Shown in pieces: positions 8,453 through 16,520 of a DNA stretch of 64,000 bases. Made by a program: the position numbers and the translations under genes. The notes below the pieces were generated by a model that worked only from the letters and a program-made list of their open reading frames with translations, was not told the DNA's origin and ran no database searches. Position 1 is the first letter of the stretch, and each line of letters begins with the position of its first letter. This DNA comes from Nocardia puris (GTDB lineage Bacteria > Actinomycetota > Actinomycetes > Mycobacteriales > Mycobacteriaceae): assembly GCF_003315035.1 (NCBI RefSeq), contig NZ_QNRE01000006.1, positions 248,001-312,000 on the forward strand, in the 5' to 3' direction.

Positions 8453-11400
8453 TCACGCCCCGCCGAAGACCCGCTCCACCACAGCTTTCGCGCGCCGTGT
8501 GATGCGCATGTAGTTGTCCAGGAACTCGCTGCCGTCGTCGTTGGGCCAGCCCGCCACGCGCGCGACGGCCGAGAGCAGGCGGCCGGGGCCGGGTAGCTGG
8601 TCGCTGGGTTTGCCGCGCACCAGCACCAGCGCGTTGCGGGCCTTGGTGGCGGTGAGCCACGATTCGCGCAGCAGGCTCACGTCCTCGGCGGACAGGAGTT
8701 TGGTCTGCTCGATGACGTCGAGCGATTGCAGCGTGGACGTGTTGTGCAGGGCGGAGATCTCGTGGGCGTGGCGCAACTGCATGAGCTGCACGGTCCACTC
8801 GATATCGGCCAGGCCGCCGCGCCCCAGTTTGGTGTGGGTGGCGGGGTTGGCGCCGCGCGGCAACCGCTCGGAGTCTACGCGCGCCTTGATGCGCCGGATC
8901 TCGCGCACCGCCTCGGGCGAGACGCCGCCCGCCGGATACCGCACCTTGTCGATGGCGTGCAGGAAACGCACGCCCAGCTCCTGATCGCCCGCCACCTGGT
9001 GGGCGCGCAGCAGCGCCTGCACCTCCCACGGCTGCGCCCACTGCTCGTAGTAGGCGCGATAGGAGGCCAGCGTGCGCACCAGCGCGCCGCTGCGCCCCTC
9101 GGGACGCAGGCCCGCGTCCACGTGCAGCGGCGGATCGGTGCTCGGGGCGCCCAGCAGCTTCTGCACCCGCTCGGCGACGCCGTTGGCCCACTTCACGGCC
9201 TTGGTCTCGTCCTCGCCGGGGCGCGGATCGCAGACGAACAGCACATCGGCGTCGGAGCCGTAGCCCAGTTCCATCCCGCCGAGGCGGCCCATGCCGATGA
9301 CCGCGAAATCGGCGGGCGCGGGCGTGCCGGTCTCCGCCTCCGAGGCCCGGATCACGGCGGCGAGCGCGGCTTCGAGCACCGCCACCCACACCGACGACAG
9401 CGCCCGGCACACCTGCGGCACGTCCAGCATGCCCAGCAGGTCGGCCGAGGCGACCCGCGCCAGTTCGTGCCTGCGCAGCGACCGGGCCGCCGCGACCGCG
9501 CGGTGCGGGTCGTCGTAGCGGGCGGCGGCGGTGAGGATGCCGCGCGCCACGTCCTCGGGCTGCGGGCCGAGCAGCAGCGGGCCGCTCGGCCCGTCGGCGT
9601 ACATGCGGATCGTGTCGGGCGCGTTGATGAGCAGGTCGGGCAGGTACTCCGAGGAGCCGAGCACGATCATCAGGCGCTGCGCGACCGCGCCTTCGTCGCG
9701 CAGTTCGCGCAGGAACCAGATCTGGTCGTCCAGCCCCTCCGACACGCGGCGGTAGGCGAGCAGGCCGGCGTCGGGATTCGGTGTGTCCCCGAGCCATTCG
9801 AGCAGCGTCGGCAACAGCAGCGCCTGGATGCGCCCCTTGCGCGAGACCCCGCCGGTGAGCGCCTTGAGGTGGCTGAGCGCGTGCTCCGGCGCGACGTAGC
9901 CCAGCGCGGCCAGCTGGCGCACGGCGGCGTCGGGGCTCAGGCGCAGCGCGTCGGAATCCATGCGCGCCACCGCCTCCAGCAGCGGGCGGTAGAACAGTTT
10001 GGCGTGCAGGCGCCGCACGCGCACCGCGTTGCGCCGGATCTCCGAGGCCAGCACGCCGACCGCGTCCTGCCTGCCGTCGGGACGCACGTGCGCGGCGCGG
10101 GCCAGCCAGCGCATGCCCTCCTCGTCGTCGAAGGCGGGCAGCGTGTGGGTGCGCTTGAGGCGCTGCAACTGCAAGCGGTGTTCGAGCAGGCGCAGGAACT
10201 CGTAGGAGGCGGTGAGATTCGCTGCGTCGTCGCGCCCGACGTAACCGCCCGCCGCCAGCGCCGTCAACGCCTCGACCGTGCCCGCGACATGCAGCGAATC
10301 GTCGACGCGACCGTGCACCAATTGCAGGAGCTGCACGGCGAATTCGACATCGCGCAGGCTGCCGTGGCCGAGTTTGAGTTCGCGTTCGCGCAGATCGGCG
10401 GGCACCAGATCCTCCACGCGGCGGCGCATGGCCTGCACGTCGGCGACGAAGTCGGGGCGCTCCGAGGCGGTCCACACCATCGGCATCACCGCGGCGCGGT
10501 ACTGCTCGCCCAGCGCCAGATCGCCGGTCATCGGGCGATTCTTGAGCAGCGCCTGGAACTCCCAGGTGCGCGCCCAGCGCTTGTAGTAGGCCAGGTGCGA
10601 GTCCAGCGTGCGCACCAGCGCGCCCTGTTTGCCCTCGGGCCGCAGCGCCGCGTCGACCTCGAAGAACGCCAGGCTGCCCACGCTCATCAGCTCGGCGGCC
10701 AGGCGCGTGGCGACCGCGTCGGCGGGTTCGGCGACGAACACCACGTCCACGTCGCTGACGTAGTTCAGTTCGCGCGCACCGGATTTGCCCAGCGCGATCA
10801 CCGCCAGGCGCACCGGGCACGGCCCGTCCTTGCAGACCCGCGCCACCGCCACCGCGAGCGCCGCGGTGAGCGCGGCGTCGGCCAGATCCGTGAGATGCCT
10901 GCCCACCACCTGGTACGGCAGCACCGGCTCGTTCTCGACGGTGGCGGCCAGGTCGGCGGCCGCCAGCAGCATGAGCTGATCGCGATACCGCCTGCGCAGC
11001 AAGGGAACCGCTTCGGGACCGGAGATGCCGGCCCGGAACAGCAGCGCGGCGGGCCCTCGACCGTCGGACTCCGCGGCGGGCGAGGGTTCGGGCTCCGCCT
11101 CGACGGCGGCGAGCAGATCGGCGAGCAGTTCCGCGCGGTCGGGCAGTGCGGGCCTGCGCAGCACCTGCCACGACGCGGGCTCGGCCACCAGGTGGTCGCC
11201 GAACGCGCTGGAGGAACCCACCAGCGCGAACAGCCTGCCGCGCAACGACGTATCGGTGCGCAGCGCCGAATCCACCTCGGCCCACCCGTCTTCCAGCGCC
11301 TCGCGCAGGCGCATCAGGGTGGTCAGCGCGAGATCGGCGTCGGGCGCGCGGGACAACGACCACAGCACCGGAATGCTTTCGACGTTGTCCCAGCCCAATT

Positions 11401-11488
11401 CGCGCAACATCGCGGCGGCCGACGGGTCGAGCAGGCCGAGCCTGCCGACACCGGGGACAGCGGAGCGCGCGGTCGGTGGGCGAACCAT
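8453..11488 (-). CDS. glnE: Bifunctional glutamine synthetase adenylyltransferase/deadenylase
   Basis: 1011 residues, the usual length for actinobacterial GlnE. It controls glutamine synthetase by adding or removing AMP according to nitrogen status. Two nucleotidyltransferase domains are visible: the N-terminal one with RELNYVSDVDVVFV (around residue 240) and the C-terminal one with MELGYGSDADVLFV (around residue 740), each followed by a helical GlnE domain. It lies downstream of glnA2, as in M. tuberculosis (Rv2221c after Rv2222c), but with a 36-bp gap that holds a separate -10-like element. No ribosome binding site precedes ATG 11488. Confidence 0.95.
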   Translation of the reverse strand: MVRPPTARSAVPGVGRLGLLDPSAAAMLRELGWDNVESIPVLWSLSRAPDADLALTTLMRLREALEDGWAEVDSALRTDTSLRGRLFALVGSSSAFGDHLVAEPASWQVLRRPALPDRAELLADLLAAVEAEPEPSPAAESDGRGPAALLFRAGISGPEAVPLLRRRYRDQLMLLAAADLAATVENEPVLPYQVVGRHLTDLADAALTAALAVAVARVCKDGPCPVRLAVIALGKSGARELNYVSDVDVVFVAEPADAVATRLAAELMSVGSLAFFEVDAALRPEGKQGALVRTLDSHLAYYKRWARTWEFQALLKNRPMTGDLALGEQYRAAVMPMVWTASERPDFVADVQAMRRRVEDLVPADLRERELKLGHGSLRDVEFAVQLLQLVHGRVDDSLHVAGTVEALTALAAGGYVGRDDAANLTASYEFLRLLEHRLQLQRLKRTHTLPAFDDEEGMRWLARAAHVRPDGRQDAVGVLASEIRRNAVRVRRLHAKLFYRPLLEAVARMDSDALRLSPDAAVRQLAALGYVAPEHALSHLKALTGGVSRKGRIQALLLPTLLEWLGDTPNPDAGLLAYRRVSEGLDDQIWFLRELRDEGAVAQRLMIVLGSSEYLPDLLINAPDTIRMYADGPSGPLLLGPQPEDVARGILTAAARYDDPHRAVAAARSLRRHELARVASADLLGMLDVPQVCRALSSVWVAVLEAALAAVIRASEAETGTPAPADFAVIGMGRLGGMELGYGSDADVLFVCDPRPGEDETKAVKWANGVAERVQKLLGAPSTDPPLHVDAGLRPEGRSGALVRTLASYRAYYEQWAQPWEVQALLRAHQVAGDQELGVRFLHAIDKVRYPAGGVSPEAVREIRRIKARVDSERLPRGANPATHTKLGRGGLADIEWTVQLMQLRHAHEISALHNTSTLQSLDVIEQTKLLSAEDVSLLRESWLTATKARNALVLVRGKPSDQLPGPGRLLSAVARVAGWPNDDGSEFLDNYMRITRRAKAVVERVFGGA

Positions 11489-11494
11489 GGTCCT

Positions 11495-11500
11495 AAACTA
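11495..11500 (-). promoter_or_regulatory. Putative -10 element of a leaderless glnE transcript
   Basis: On the minus strand TAGTTT (TAnnnT) is followed by exactly 6 nt and then the glnE ATG. This puts the start site at the A of the codon. No -35 element was recognised. Confidence 0.45.
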
Positions 11501-11524
11501 CCTCGCCACCGGCCGCGCCGGGGA

Positions 11525-12865
11525 TCACAGCCCCAGGTACTCCTTGATCTCGTACGGAGTCACCTGGCTGCGGTAATCGGCCCATTCCCGGCGCTTGTTG
11601 CGCAGGAAGAAGTCGAACACGTGCTCGCCGAGGGTCTCGGCCACCAGCTCGGAGCGCTCCATCGCCTGCAGGGCCTCGTCCAGCGTGCCCGGCAGCTCGC
11701 GGAAGCCCATGGCGCGCCGCTCGGCCGACGTCAGCGACCACACATCGTCCTCGGCCTCCGGCGGCAGCGAGTAGCCCTTCTCGATGCCGCGCATCCCGGC
11801 GGCCAGCAGCACCGCGAAGGTGAGGTACGGGTTGCAGGCCGAATCGGGGCTGCGGATCTCGACGCGGCGCGAGGACGCCTTGTTCGGCGTGTACATCGGC
11901 ACGCGGACCAGCGCCGACCGGTTCGACCGGCCCCATGACGCGGCCGTCGGCGCCTCGCCGCCGTGGATGAGGCGCTTGTAGGAGTTCACCCACTGGTTGG
12001 TGATCGCGCTGATCTCCGGGGCGTGCTCGAGGATGCCCGCGATGAACGCGCGCGCGGTGCCGGACAGGTTGTCCGGATCGTCCGGGTCGGCGAACGCGTT
12101 GTTCTCGCCCTCGAACAGGCTCATGTGGGTGTGCATGGCCGAGCCCGGGTACTGCGCGAACGGCTTGGGCATGAAGGTGGCGCGCACGCCCTCGTCGATG
12201 GCCACCTCCTTGATGAGGTAGCGGAAGGTCATCACGTTGTCGGCCATGGACAGCGCGTCGGCGTAGCGCAGGTCGATCTCCTGCTGGCCGGGCGCGCCCT
12301 CGTGGTGGCTGAACTCCACGGAGATGCCCATGGACTCGAGCGCGTCGATGGCGTGGCGGCGGAAGTTCGGCGCGGAGTCGTGCACGGCCTGGTCGAAGAA
12401 GCCGCCGTTGTCGGCGGGCTTGGGCGGCGTGCCGTCCTGCGGGCCGTTCTCCAGCAGGAAGAACTCGATCTCGGGGTGCACGTAGCAGCTGAAGCCCACG
12501 TCACCGGCTTTGTTCAGCTGGCGGCGCAGCACGTGGCGCGGGTCGGCCCACGACGGCGAGCCGTCGGGCATGGTGATGTCGCAGAACATGCGCGCGGAGT
12601 GCTGGTGCCCCTTGCTGGTGGCCCACGGCAGCACCTGGAACGTCGAAGGATCGGGCCGCGCGACCATATCGGCCTCCGACACGCGGGCGAAGCCCTCGAT
12701 GGCCGATCCGTCGAAGCCGATGCCCTCCTCGAAGGCGCCCTCGAGCTCGGCGGGAGCGATGGCGACGGACTTCAGGTAGCCCAAGACATCGGTGAACCAG
12801 AGCCGCACGAAGCGGATGTCCCGCTCTTCGAGCGTCCGCAGTACGAATTCCTTCTGGCGATCCAT
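11525..12865 (-). CDS. glnA2: Glutamine synthetase type I, GlnA2
   Basis: 446 residues from ATG 12865, the same length as M. tuberculosis GlnA2; an in-frame ATG six codons upstream is less likely. Catalyses ATP-dependent formation of glutamine from glutamate and ammonia, as a cytosolic dodecamer. The beginning MDRQKEFVLRTLEERDIRFV is nearly that of Rv2222c. Motifs: GFDGSAIEGF, HPEIEFFLLE, HHEGAPGQQEIDLRYADAL, GSAMHTHMSL, the ATP-binding KRLIHGGEAP, and RVEIRSPDSACNPYL. A Tyr sits in EKGYSLPPE near the position used for adenylylation in GlnA1-type enzymes; whether GlnE acts on it cannot be judged. Confidence 0.95.
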   Translation of the reverse strand: MDRQKEFVLRTLEERDIRFVRLWFTDVLGYLKSVAIAPAELEGAFEEGIGFDGSAIEGFARVSEADMVARPDPSTFQVLPWATSKGHQHSARMFCDITMPDGSPSWADPRHVLRRQLNKAGDVGFSCYVHPEIEFFLLENGPQDGTPPKPADNGGFFDQAVHDSAPNFRRHAIDALESMGISVEFSHHEGAPGQQEIDLRYADALSMADNVMTFRYLIKEVAIDEGVRATFMPKPFAQYPGSAMHTHMSLFEGENNAFADPDDPDNLSGTARAFIAGILEHAPEISAITNQWVNSYKRLIHGGEAPTAASWGRSNRSALVRVPMYTPNKASSRRVEIRSPDSACNPYLTFAVLLAAGMRGIEKGYSLPPEAEDDVWSLTSAERRAMGFRELPGTLDEALQAMERSELVAETLGEHVFDFFLRNKRREWADYRSQVTPYEIKEYLGL

Positions 12866-12872
12866 GCCCGCG

Positions 12873-12878
12873 AGCGTA
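12873..12878 (-). promoter_or_regulatory. Putative -10 element of glnA2
   Basis: TACGCT on the minus strand lies 7 nt before the glnA2 ATG, again pointing to a leaderless or nearly leaderless mRNA. A GTAAC-n6-TTAAC pair just upstream (12889-12904) resembles a degenerate GlnR half-box arrangement, which would fit nitrogen control, but it is not a full consensus. Confidence 0.3.
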
Positions 12879-12989
12879 AGCACCTGGCGTTAAATCCGTG
12901 TTACATCGAAGCTCAGAGTTGCGTTTCGGGTGCGCGCGGGTCTATTCGGAACGAACCTCACCGCCCGCGCGGGCCGCCGGTGAGCCCGC

Positions 12990-14513
12990 TCAGCAGGTCA
13001 GGCCGGGCTCGGGCACGGTGAGGTGCACGAGGTAGGCGATGACGGCGGTGTCCAGGCACCGGTTGCCCGCCACCAGCGCGGCGGTGTGGCGGGTGCCCTC
13101 GAAGGTGATCAGCGCGGCGTCGAGCTGGGCGGCCAGATCGACGCCCGCCTGGTACGGGGTGGCGGGGTCGTCGGTGGTGGAGACCACGACGATCTTCGGC
13201 ACGCCGTCCACGTCGATGCGGTGCGGCTCGCTGGTGTTGGGCACCGGCCAGCTCGCGCACAGCTCCAGCGGGGCCGCGCCGGTGCCGCGGCCGTCGTCCA
13301 GGAACGGTGCGGCCCTGCGGTATTCCGCGTCCTGGCGCGCGGCGACCGCGGGGTCGGTGACGCGCGGATCGTCCACGCAGCGGATGGCGTTGAAGGCGTC
13401 CTGGGTGTTGGCGTAGGTGCCGTCGGGGCGGCGGCCGTCGTACATGTCGGCCTGTTGCAGCAGGGTGTCGCCGCGCCCCGAGCGCAGTTCGGTGAGGCCG
13501 AGGGTGAGGACCGGCCAGGTGGCGTCGGTGTAGAGGGACTGGGTGACGCCGGTGATGGCGTCGTTGTAGCTGAGGCCGCGCGGGTCGTCGGTGGTGGCGG
13601 GTTTGTCCCACAGCGGGTCGACCAGGGCGCGGAACCGCTCGACCGCCCGGGCCGGGTCGGTGCCGAGGGGGCAGTCGGACTCCCGCGCGCACGCGGCGGC
13701 GTAGGCGTCGAAGGCGGTTTGGAAGCCGGCCGCCTGGCGCAGCGATTCCTGCACCGGGTCCTGGGAGGAGTCGACGGCGCCGTCGAGCACGAGCGCGCGC
13801 ACGCGGTCGGGGTAGCGCTCGGCGTACAGGGAGCCGATCTTGGTGCCGTAGGAGTAGCCGAGGTAGGTCAGCTTCGGGTCGCCGAGCACGGCGCGGATGA
13901 CGTCGAGGTCCTGCACCACCTCGCGGGTGCCCACGTGGGCGAGCAGATCGGGACCGGTGCGGGCCACGCAGCGGTCGGTGTATTCCCTGTTCTCCGCCTC
14001 GGCGGCCGCGATGCCCTCCGGGGTGTTGTCCAGCGGCGGTTCGGCGCGCTCGGAATCGGCCTCCTGCGGGGTGAGGCAGGTGATCGACGGGGTCGAGGCG
14101 CCCACGCCGCGCGGATCGAAGCCGACGCGGTCGAAACGCTCGGAGAGTTCGGTGCGGTTGGCCAAGCCCGCCATCGCCAGGCCGGAGACGCCGGGGCCGC
14201 CGGGATTCAGCAGCAGCGAGCCGATCTTCTGGCCCGACGCCGGGATCCGCGTGAGCGCGAGCTGCGCCAGGGGTCCGTCCGGGCGCGAATAGTCCACGGG
14301 CACGGTGATCTTCACGCATTCCGCGTTCGGCGGGAACCGGTCGTCAGGCCCCCCGAACCCCACGCAATTCCCCCACGCCGGCGCCTGCTCGTAGAACTTC
14401 TCCAATCCCGACGGCGCGGGCGGCATCGGCTCCTGCGCTCGCTCCCCCTCCGCCGCACACCCGGCCGCCACCACCGCGAGCACCGCCACCAACACCCCGC
14501 GCCGCAATCCCAT
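12990..14513 (-). CDS. caeA: Cell-envelope serine hydrolase, CaeA/Hip1-like lipoprotein
   Basis: 507 residues. The N-terminus is a lipoprotein signal (hydrophobic core ending VVAAGCAAEG). Alpha/beta hydrolase of the tripeptidyl-aminopeptidase/SCO7095 group: oxyanion region LLLNPGGPGVSG, nucleophile in YLGYSYGTKIG, acid in VSTTDDPATPYQ and His in GTRHTAALV. Position and sequence type match Rv2223c/Rv2224c; Rv2224c (CaeA, Hip1) is a surface serine protease/esterase that modulates host responses. One copy is present here instead of the two in M. tuberculosis. It is likely outside the membrane. It starts 81 bp after the pseudokinase stop and may be the last gene of that transcript. Confidence 0.87.
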   Translation of the reverse strand: MGLRRGVLVAVLAVVAAGCAAEGERAQEPMPPAPSGLEKFYEQAPAWGNCVGFGGPDDRFPPNAECVKITVPVDYSRPDGPLAQLALTRIPASGQKIGSLLLNPGGPGVSGLAMAGLANRTELSERFDRVGFDPRGVGASTPSITCLTPQEADSERAEPPLDNTPEGIAAAEAENREYTDRCVARTGPDLLAHVGTREVVQDLDVIRAVLGDPKLTYLGYSYGTKIGSLYAERYPDRVRALVLDGAVDSSQDPVQESLRQAAGFQTAFDAYAAACARESDCPLGTDPARAVERFRALVDPLWDKPATTDDPRGLSYNDAITGVTQSLYTDATWPVLTLGLTELRSGRGDTLLQQADMYDGRRPDGTYANTQDAFNAIRCVDDPRVTDPAVAARQDAEYRRAAPFLDDGRGTGAAPLELCASWPVPNTSEPHRIDVDGVPKIVVVSTTDDPATPYQAGVDLAAQLDAALITFEGTRHTAALVAGNRCLDTAVIAYLVHLTVPEPGLTC

Positions 14514-14594
14514 ACCCGAATCCTGCCAGGGCCGTGGCTCGCGTCGTGCAACCCCCGCGCGAGTTCGGGCCGAGCACCCAGACGGGACCGCCCC

Positions 14595-16520
14595 TCACCT
14601 CGGCAGGTTGCCGACGACGCGCCGCAGCATGGTGACGGCGCTGTCGCAGTGACGATCCGCCTCGCCCTCGGCGCCGGAGAGTCGGAGGGTGACGAGTTCG
14701 GCGGTCGTCGCGTCGACCTCGCGGAACCGATAGGCCACGGTGCAGAACGCGCCGTCCTCGCCGGCGAATCGGTAGAGGTCGAGATCGCCCGCGGTGGTGC
14801 GGGTGAAGTCCATCGGACCGGGTTCATGACCGCCACGGTCGAAGGTCAGCGTCACGTTCCGTCTGCCTGCCCACTCGCAGGTGTGCGCGTCGCCGATCAC
14901 GGGGCGCTCGGGCAGCGGGCCGATTTCGGCGTCCAGCGCCTGGCGATCGAGCGCGGCGCAGGGATCGATCGTGGCGAGGCTGGATTTCGCGTCGGCGAGG
15001 GTGGGCGCCTCGGCCAAGGTGCGTGCGAGCGTCGCGGCGAGCTGATCGAGCACCGGTTCGCACGGTCGGTCGTCGACGCCGCCGATCTGTTGCAGCACCA
15101 GGCCCGCCTCGTCGTTGTCCAGCGCGGCGACGGCACGCCCGCAGGACATCGCGTGCCGGATGGTGACACCGTCCACCACCGTGTCGGCCGGTGTCATGAA
15201 CTCCAGCTGATCCCCCGGGAAGAGGCCGAACGAGGTGCGCTCGTCGCCCGGAGACGTGCGCTCGAGGCCGGCGTAACAGCCCCAATCGTCGCTCGTGGAC
15301 AGCTGCCACCGATCGATGGCCGCCGGGCCCGATCGCAGCGGAATCTCCTCGCCCATAGCCGATTTCAGCCAAGCGCAGGCGTCGATACGGCGCAGTTGCT
15401 CGAGCGACAGCGCCGTCACCGGCTCCGGCGGCTCCCGCAGCACCGTGACACCCACGGCCGCCACCAGCACCGCCGCCACCGCGAGCGCCAGAGCGATCCT
15501 GGTGCGCGGACCCGTGCGGCCCGCGAACCGCCGCACGGCGCCCGCCATGCCCCGGCCGCCCCGCACCGCCCGCCGGAGCGTATCGGCGGCCACCACGCGC
15601 GGGCCGCGATCCACCCGCTGGAACTCCGCGCGACAGGCGCCGATCGCCGCCGCGGCAGCACGCTCGCGCCGGTCCGTCTCCACCAGTACCGCCGCGGGCC
15701 ACGGCGGCGGCGAAACCTCCGGCGCACCCAGGTATTCCAGCACCTGCGCGGCGGTCGGCCGGGTGCGCGGGTCCTTGCGCAGGCACGCGGTGACCAGCGG
15801 GCGCAGCGAGGCCGGCACGGTGCCCAGATCGGGTTCGCGCTGCGCGATGGTGAACAGCGTGTAAGGCACCGACGGCGCGCCGAAGGGACGCACCCCGGAA
15901 GCCGCGAATGCCAGCACCGCGCCGAAGGCGAACACATCCGAGGCCGGACCGATCTCGGCGCCCACCGTCTGCTCGGGCGAAAGGTAGTCGGGCGGACCGG
16001 GAATCGCTTCGGGATGTCGTGCGGCGTGGGGGAACTCGAGCACCGGCGGCAGCCCCGTTCCGGTGACACGTATGCCGTCGCGGGTGAGCGACACCGTGTC
16101 GGGTCGCAGGGAACGGTGGACCAGTCCGGCGGCGTGGATCGCGGTGAGCGCCTCGGCCAGCGCCGCCGCCAGGGTCCGCGCCGCGTCCTCCGGCAGCGGG
16201 CCGTGCGCGGCGATCTGTTCGTCCAGGGTGACCCCCGCGGCGAAAGGCACGGCCACCCACGGCGTTTCCGCGTCGGCGTCGACGTCGAACACCGGTGTCA
16301 CGAACCGGTGGGTCAACCGGGTCGCCGCCACCGCGCCGTGCCGCAGGGCGAGCCGGAACTCGGGATCCTCGGCGAGAAAGGCGGGGGCGGTGTACAGCGC
16401 GAACACGCCGTCGTCCGGACCGGCGCCGAGATATGCCGGATAGACGACGGTGGGCGCCAGCGCCGCGGCGAGGTGGTAGCGGCCGAAACCGCCCGCGATG
16501 GCCAGTGGTTCGAGCATCAT
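14595..16520 (-). CDS. Transmembrane Ser/Thr pseudokinase with duplicated cysteine-rich ectodomain
   Basis: 641 residues; ATG 16520 overlaps the TGA of the upstream kinase (ATGA), so the two are co-translated. Residues ~10-270 have the kinase layout (TIAQREPDL, LRKDPRTRPTAAQVL, DYLSPEQ, ASDVFAFG), but the catalytic positions are lost. The glycine loop has no glycines, the VAIK lysine position reads ALY (Tyr43), HRD reads HRS (135-137), the loop Asn reads Thr (DTVSL), and DFG reads GTG (154-156). A single membrane helix lies at ~341-361. The ectodomain has two related halves, each with four Cys (DACAWL...WGC...SCGRA...PCEP and DPCAAL...TCEW...FCTVA...HCDSA). Probably an allosteric partner or receptor for its active neighbours. 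The call of catalytic death is strong; the role is inferred. Confidence 0.85.
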   Translation of the reverse strand: MMLEPLAIAGGFGRYHLAAALAPTVVYPAYLGAGPDDGVFALYTAPAFLAEDPEFRLALRHGAVAATRLTHRFVTPVFDVDADAETPWVAVPFAAGVTLDEQIAAHGPLPEDAARTLAAALAEALTAIHAAGLVHRSLRPDTVSLTRDGIRVTGTGLPPVLEFPHAARHPEAIPGPPDYLSPEQTVGAEIGPASDVFAFGAVLAFAASGVRPFGAPSVPYTLFTIAQREPDLGTVPASLRPLVTACLRKDPRTRPTAAQVLEYLGAPEVSPPPWPAAVLVETDRRERAAAAAIGACRAEFQRVDRGPRVVAADTLRRAVRGGRGMAGAVRRFAGRTGPRTRIALALAVAAVLVAAVGVTVLREPPEPVTALSLEQLRRIDACAWLKSAMGEEIPLRSGPAAIDRWQLSTSDDWGCYAGLERTSPGDERTSFGLFPGDQLEFMTPADTVVDGVTIRHAMSCGRAVAALDNDEAGLVLQQIGGVDDRPCEPVLDQLAATLARTLAEAPTLADAKSSLATIDPCAALDRQALDAEIGPLPERPVIGDAHTCEWAGRRNVTLTFDRGGHEPGPMDFTRTTAGDLDLYRFAGEDGAFCTVAYRFREVDATTAELVTLRLSGAEGEADRHCDSAVTMLRRVVGNLPR

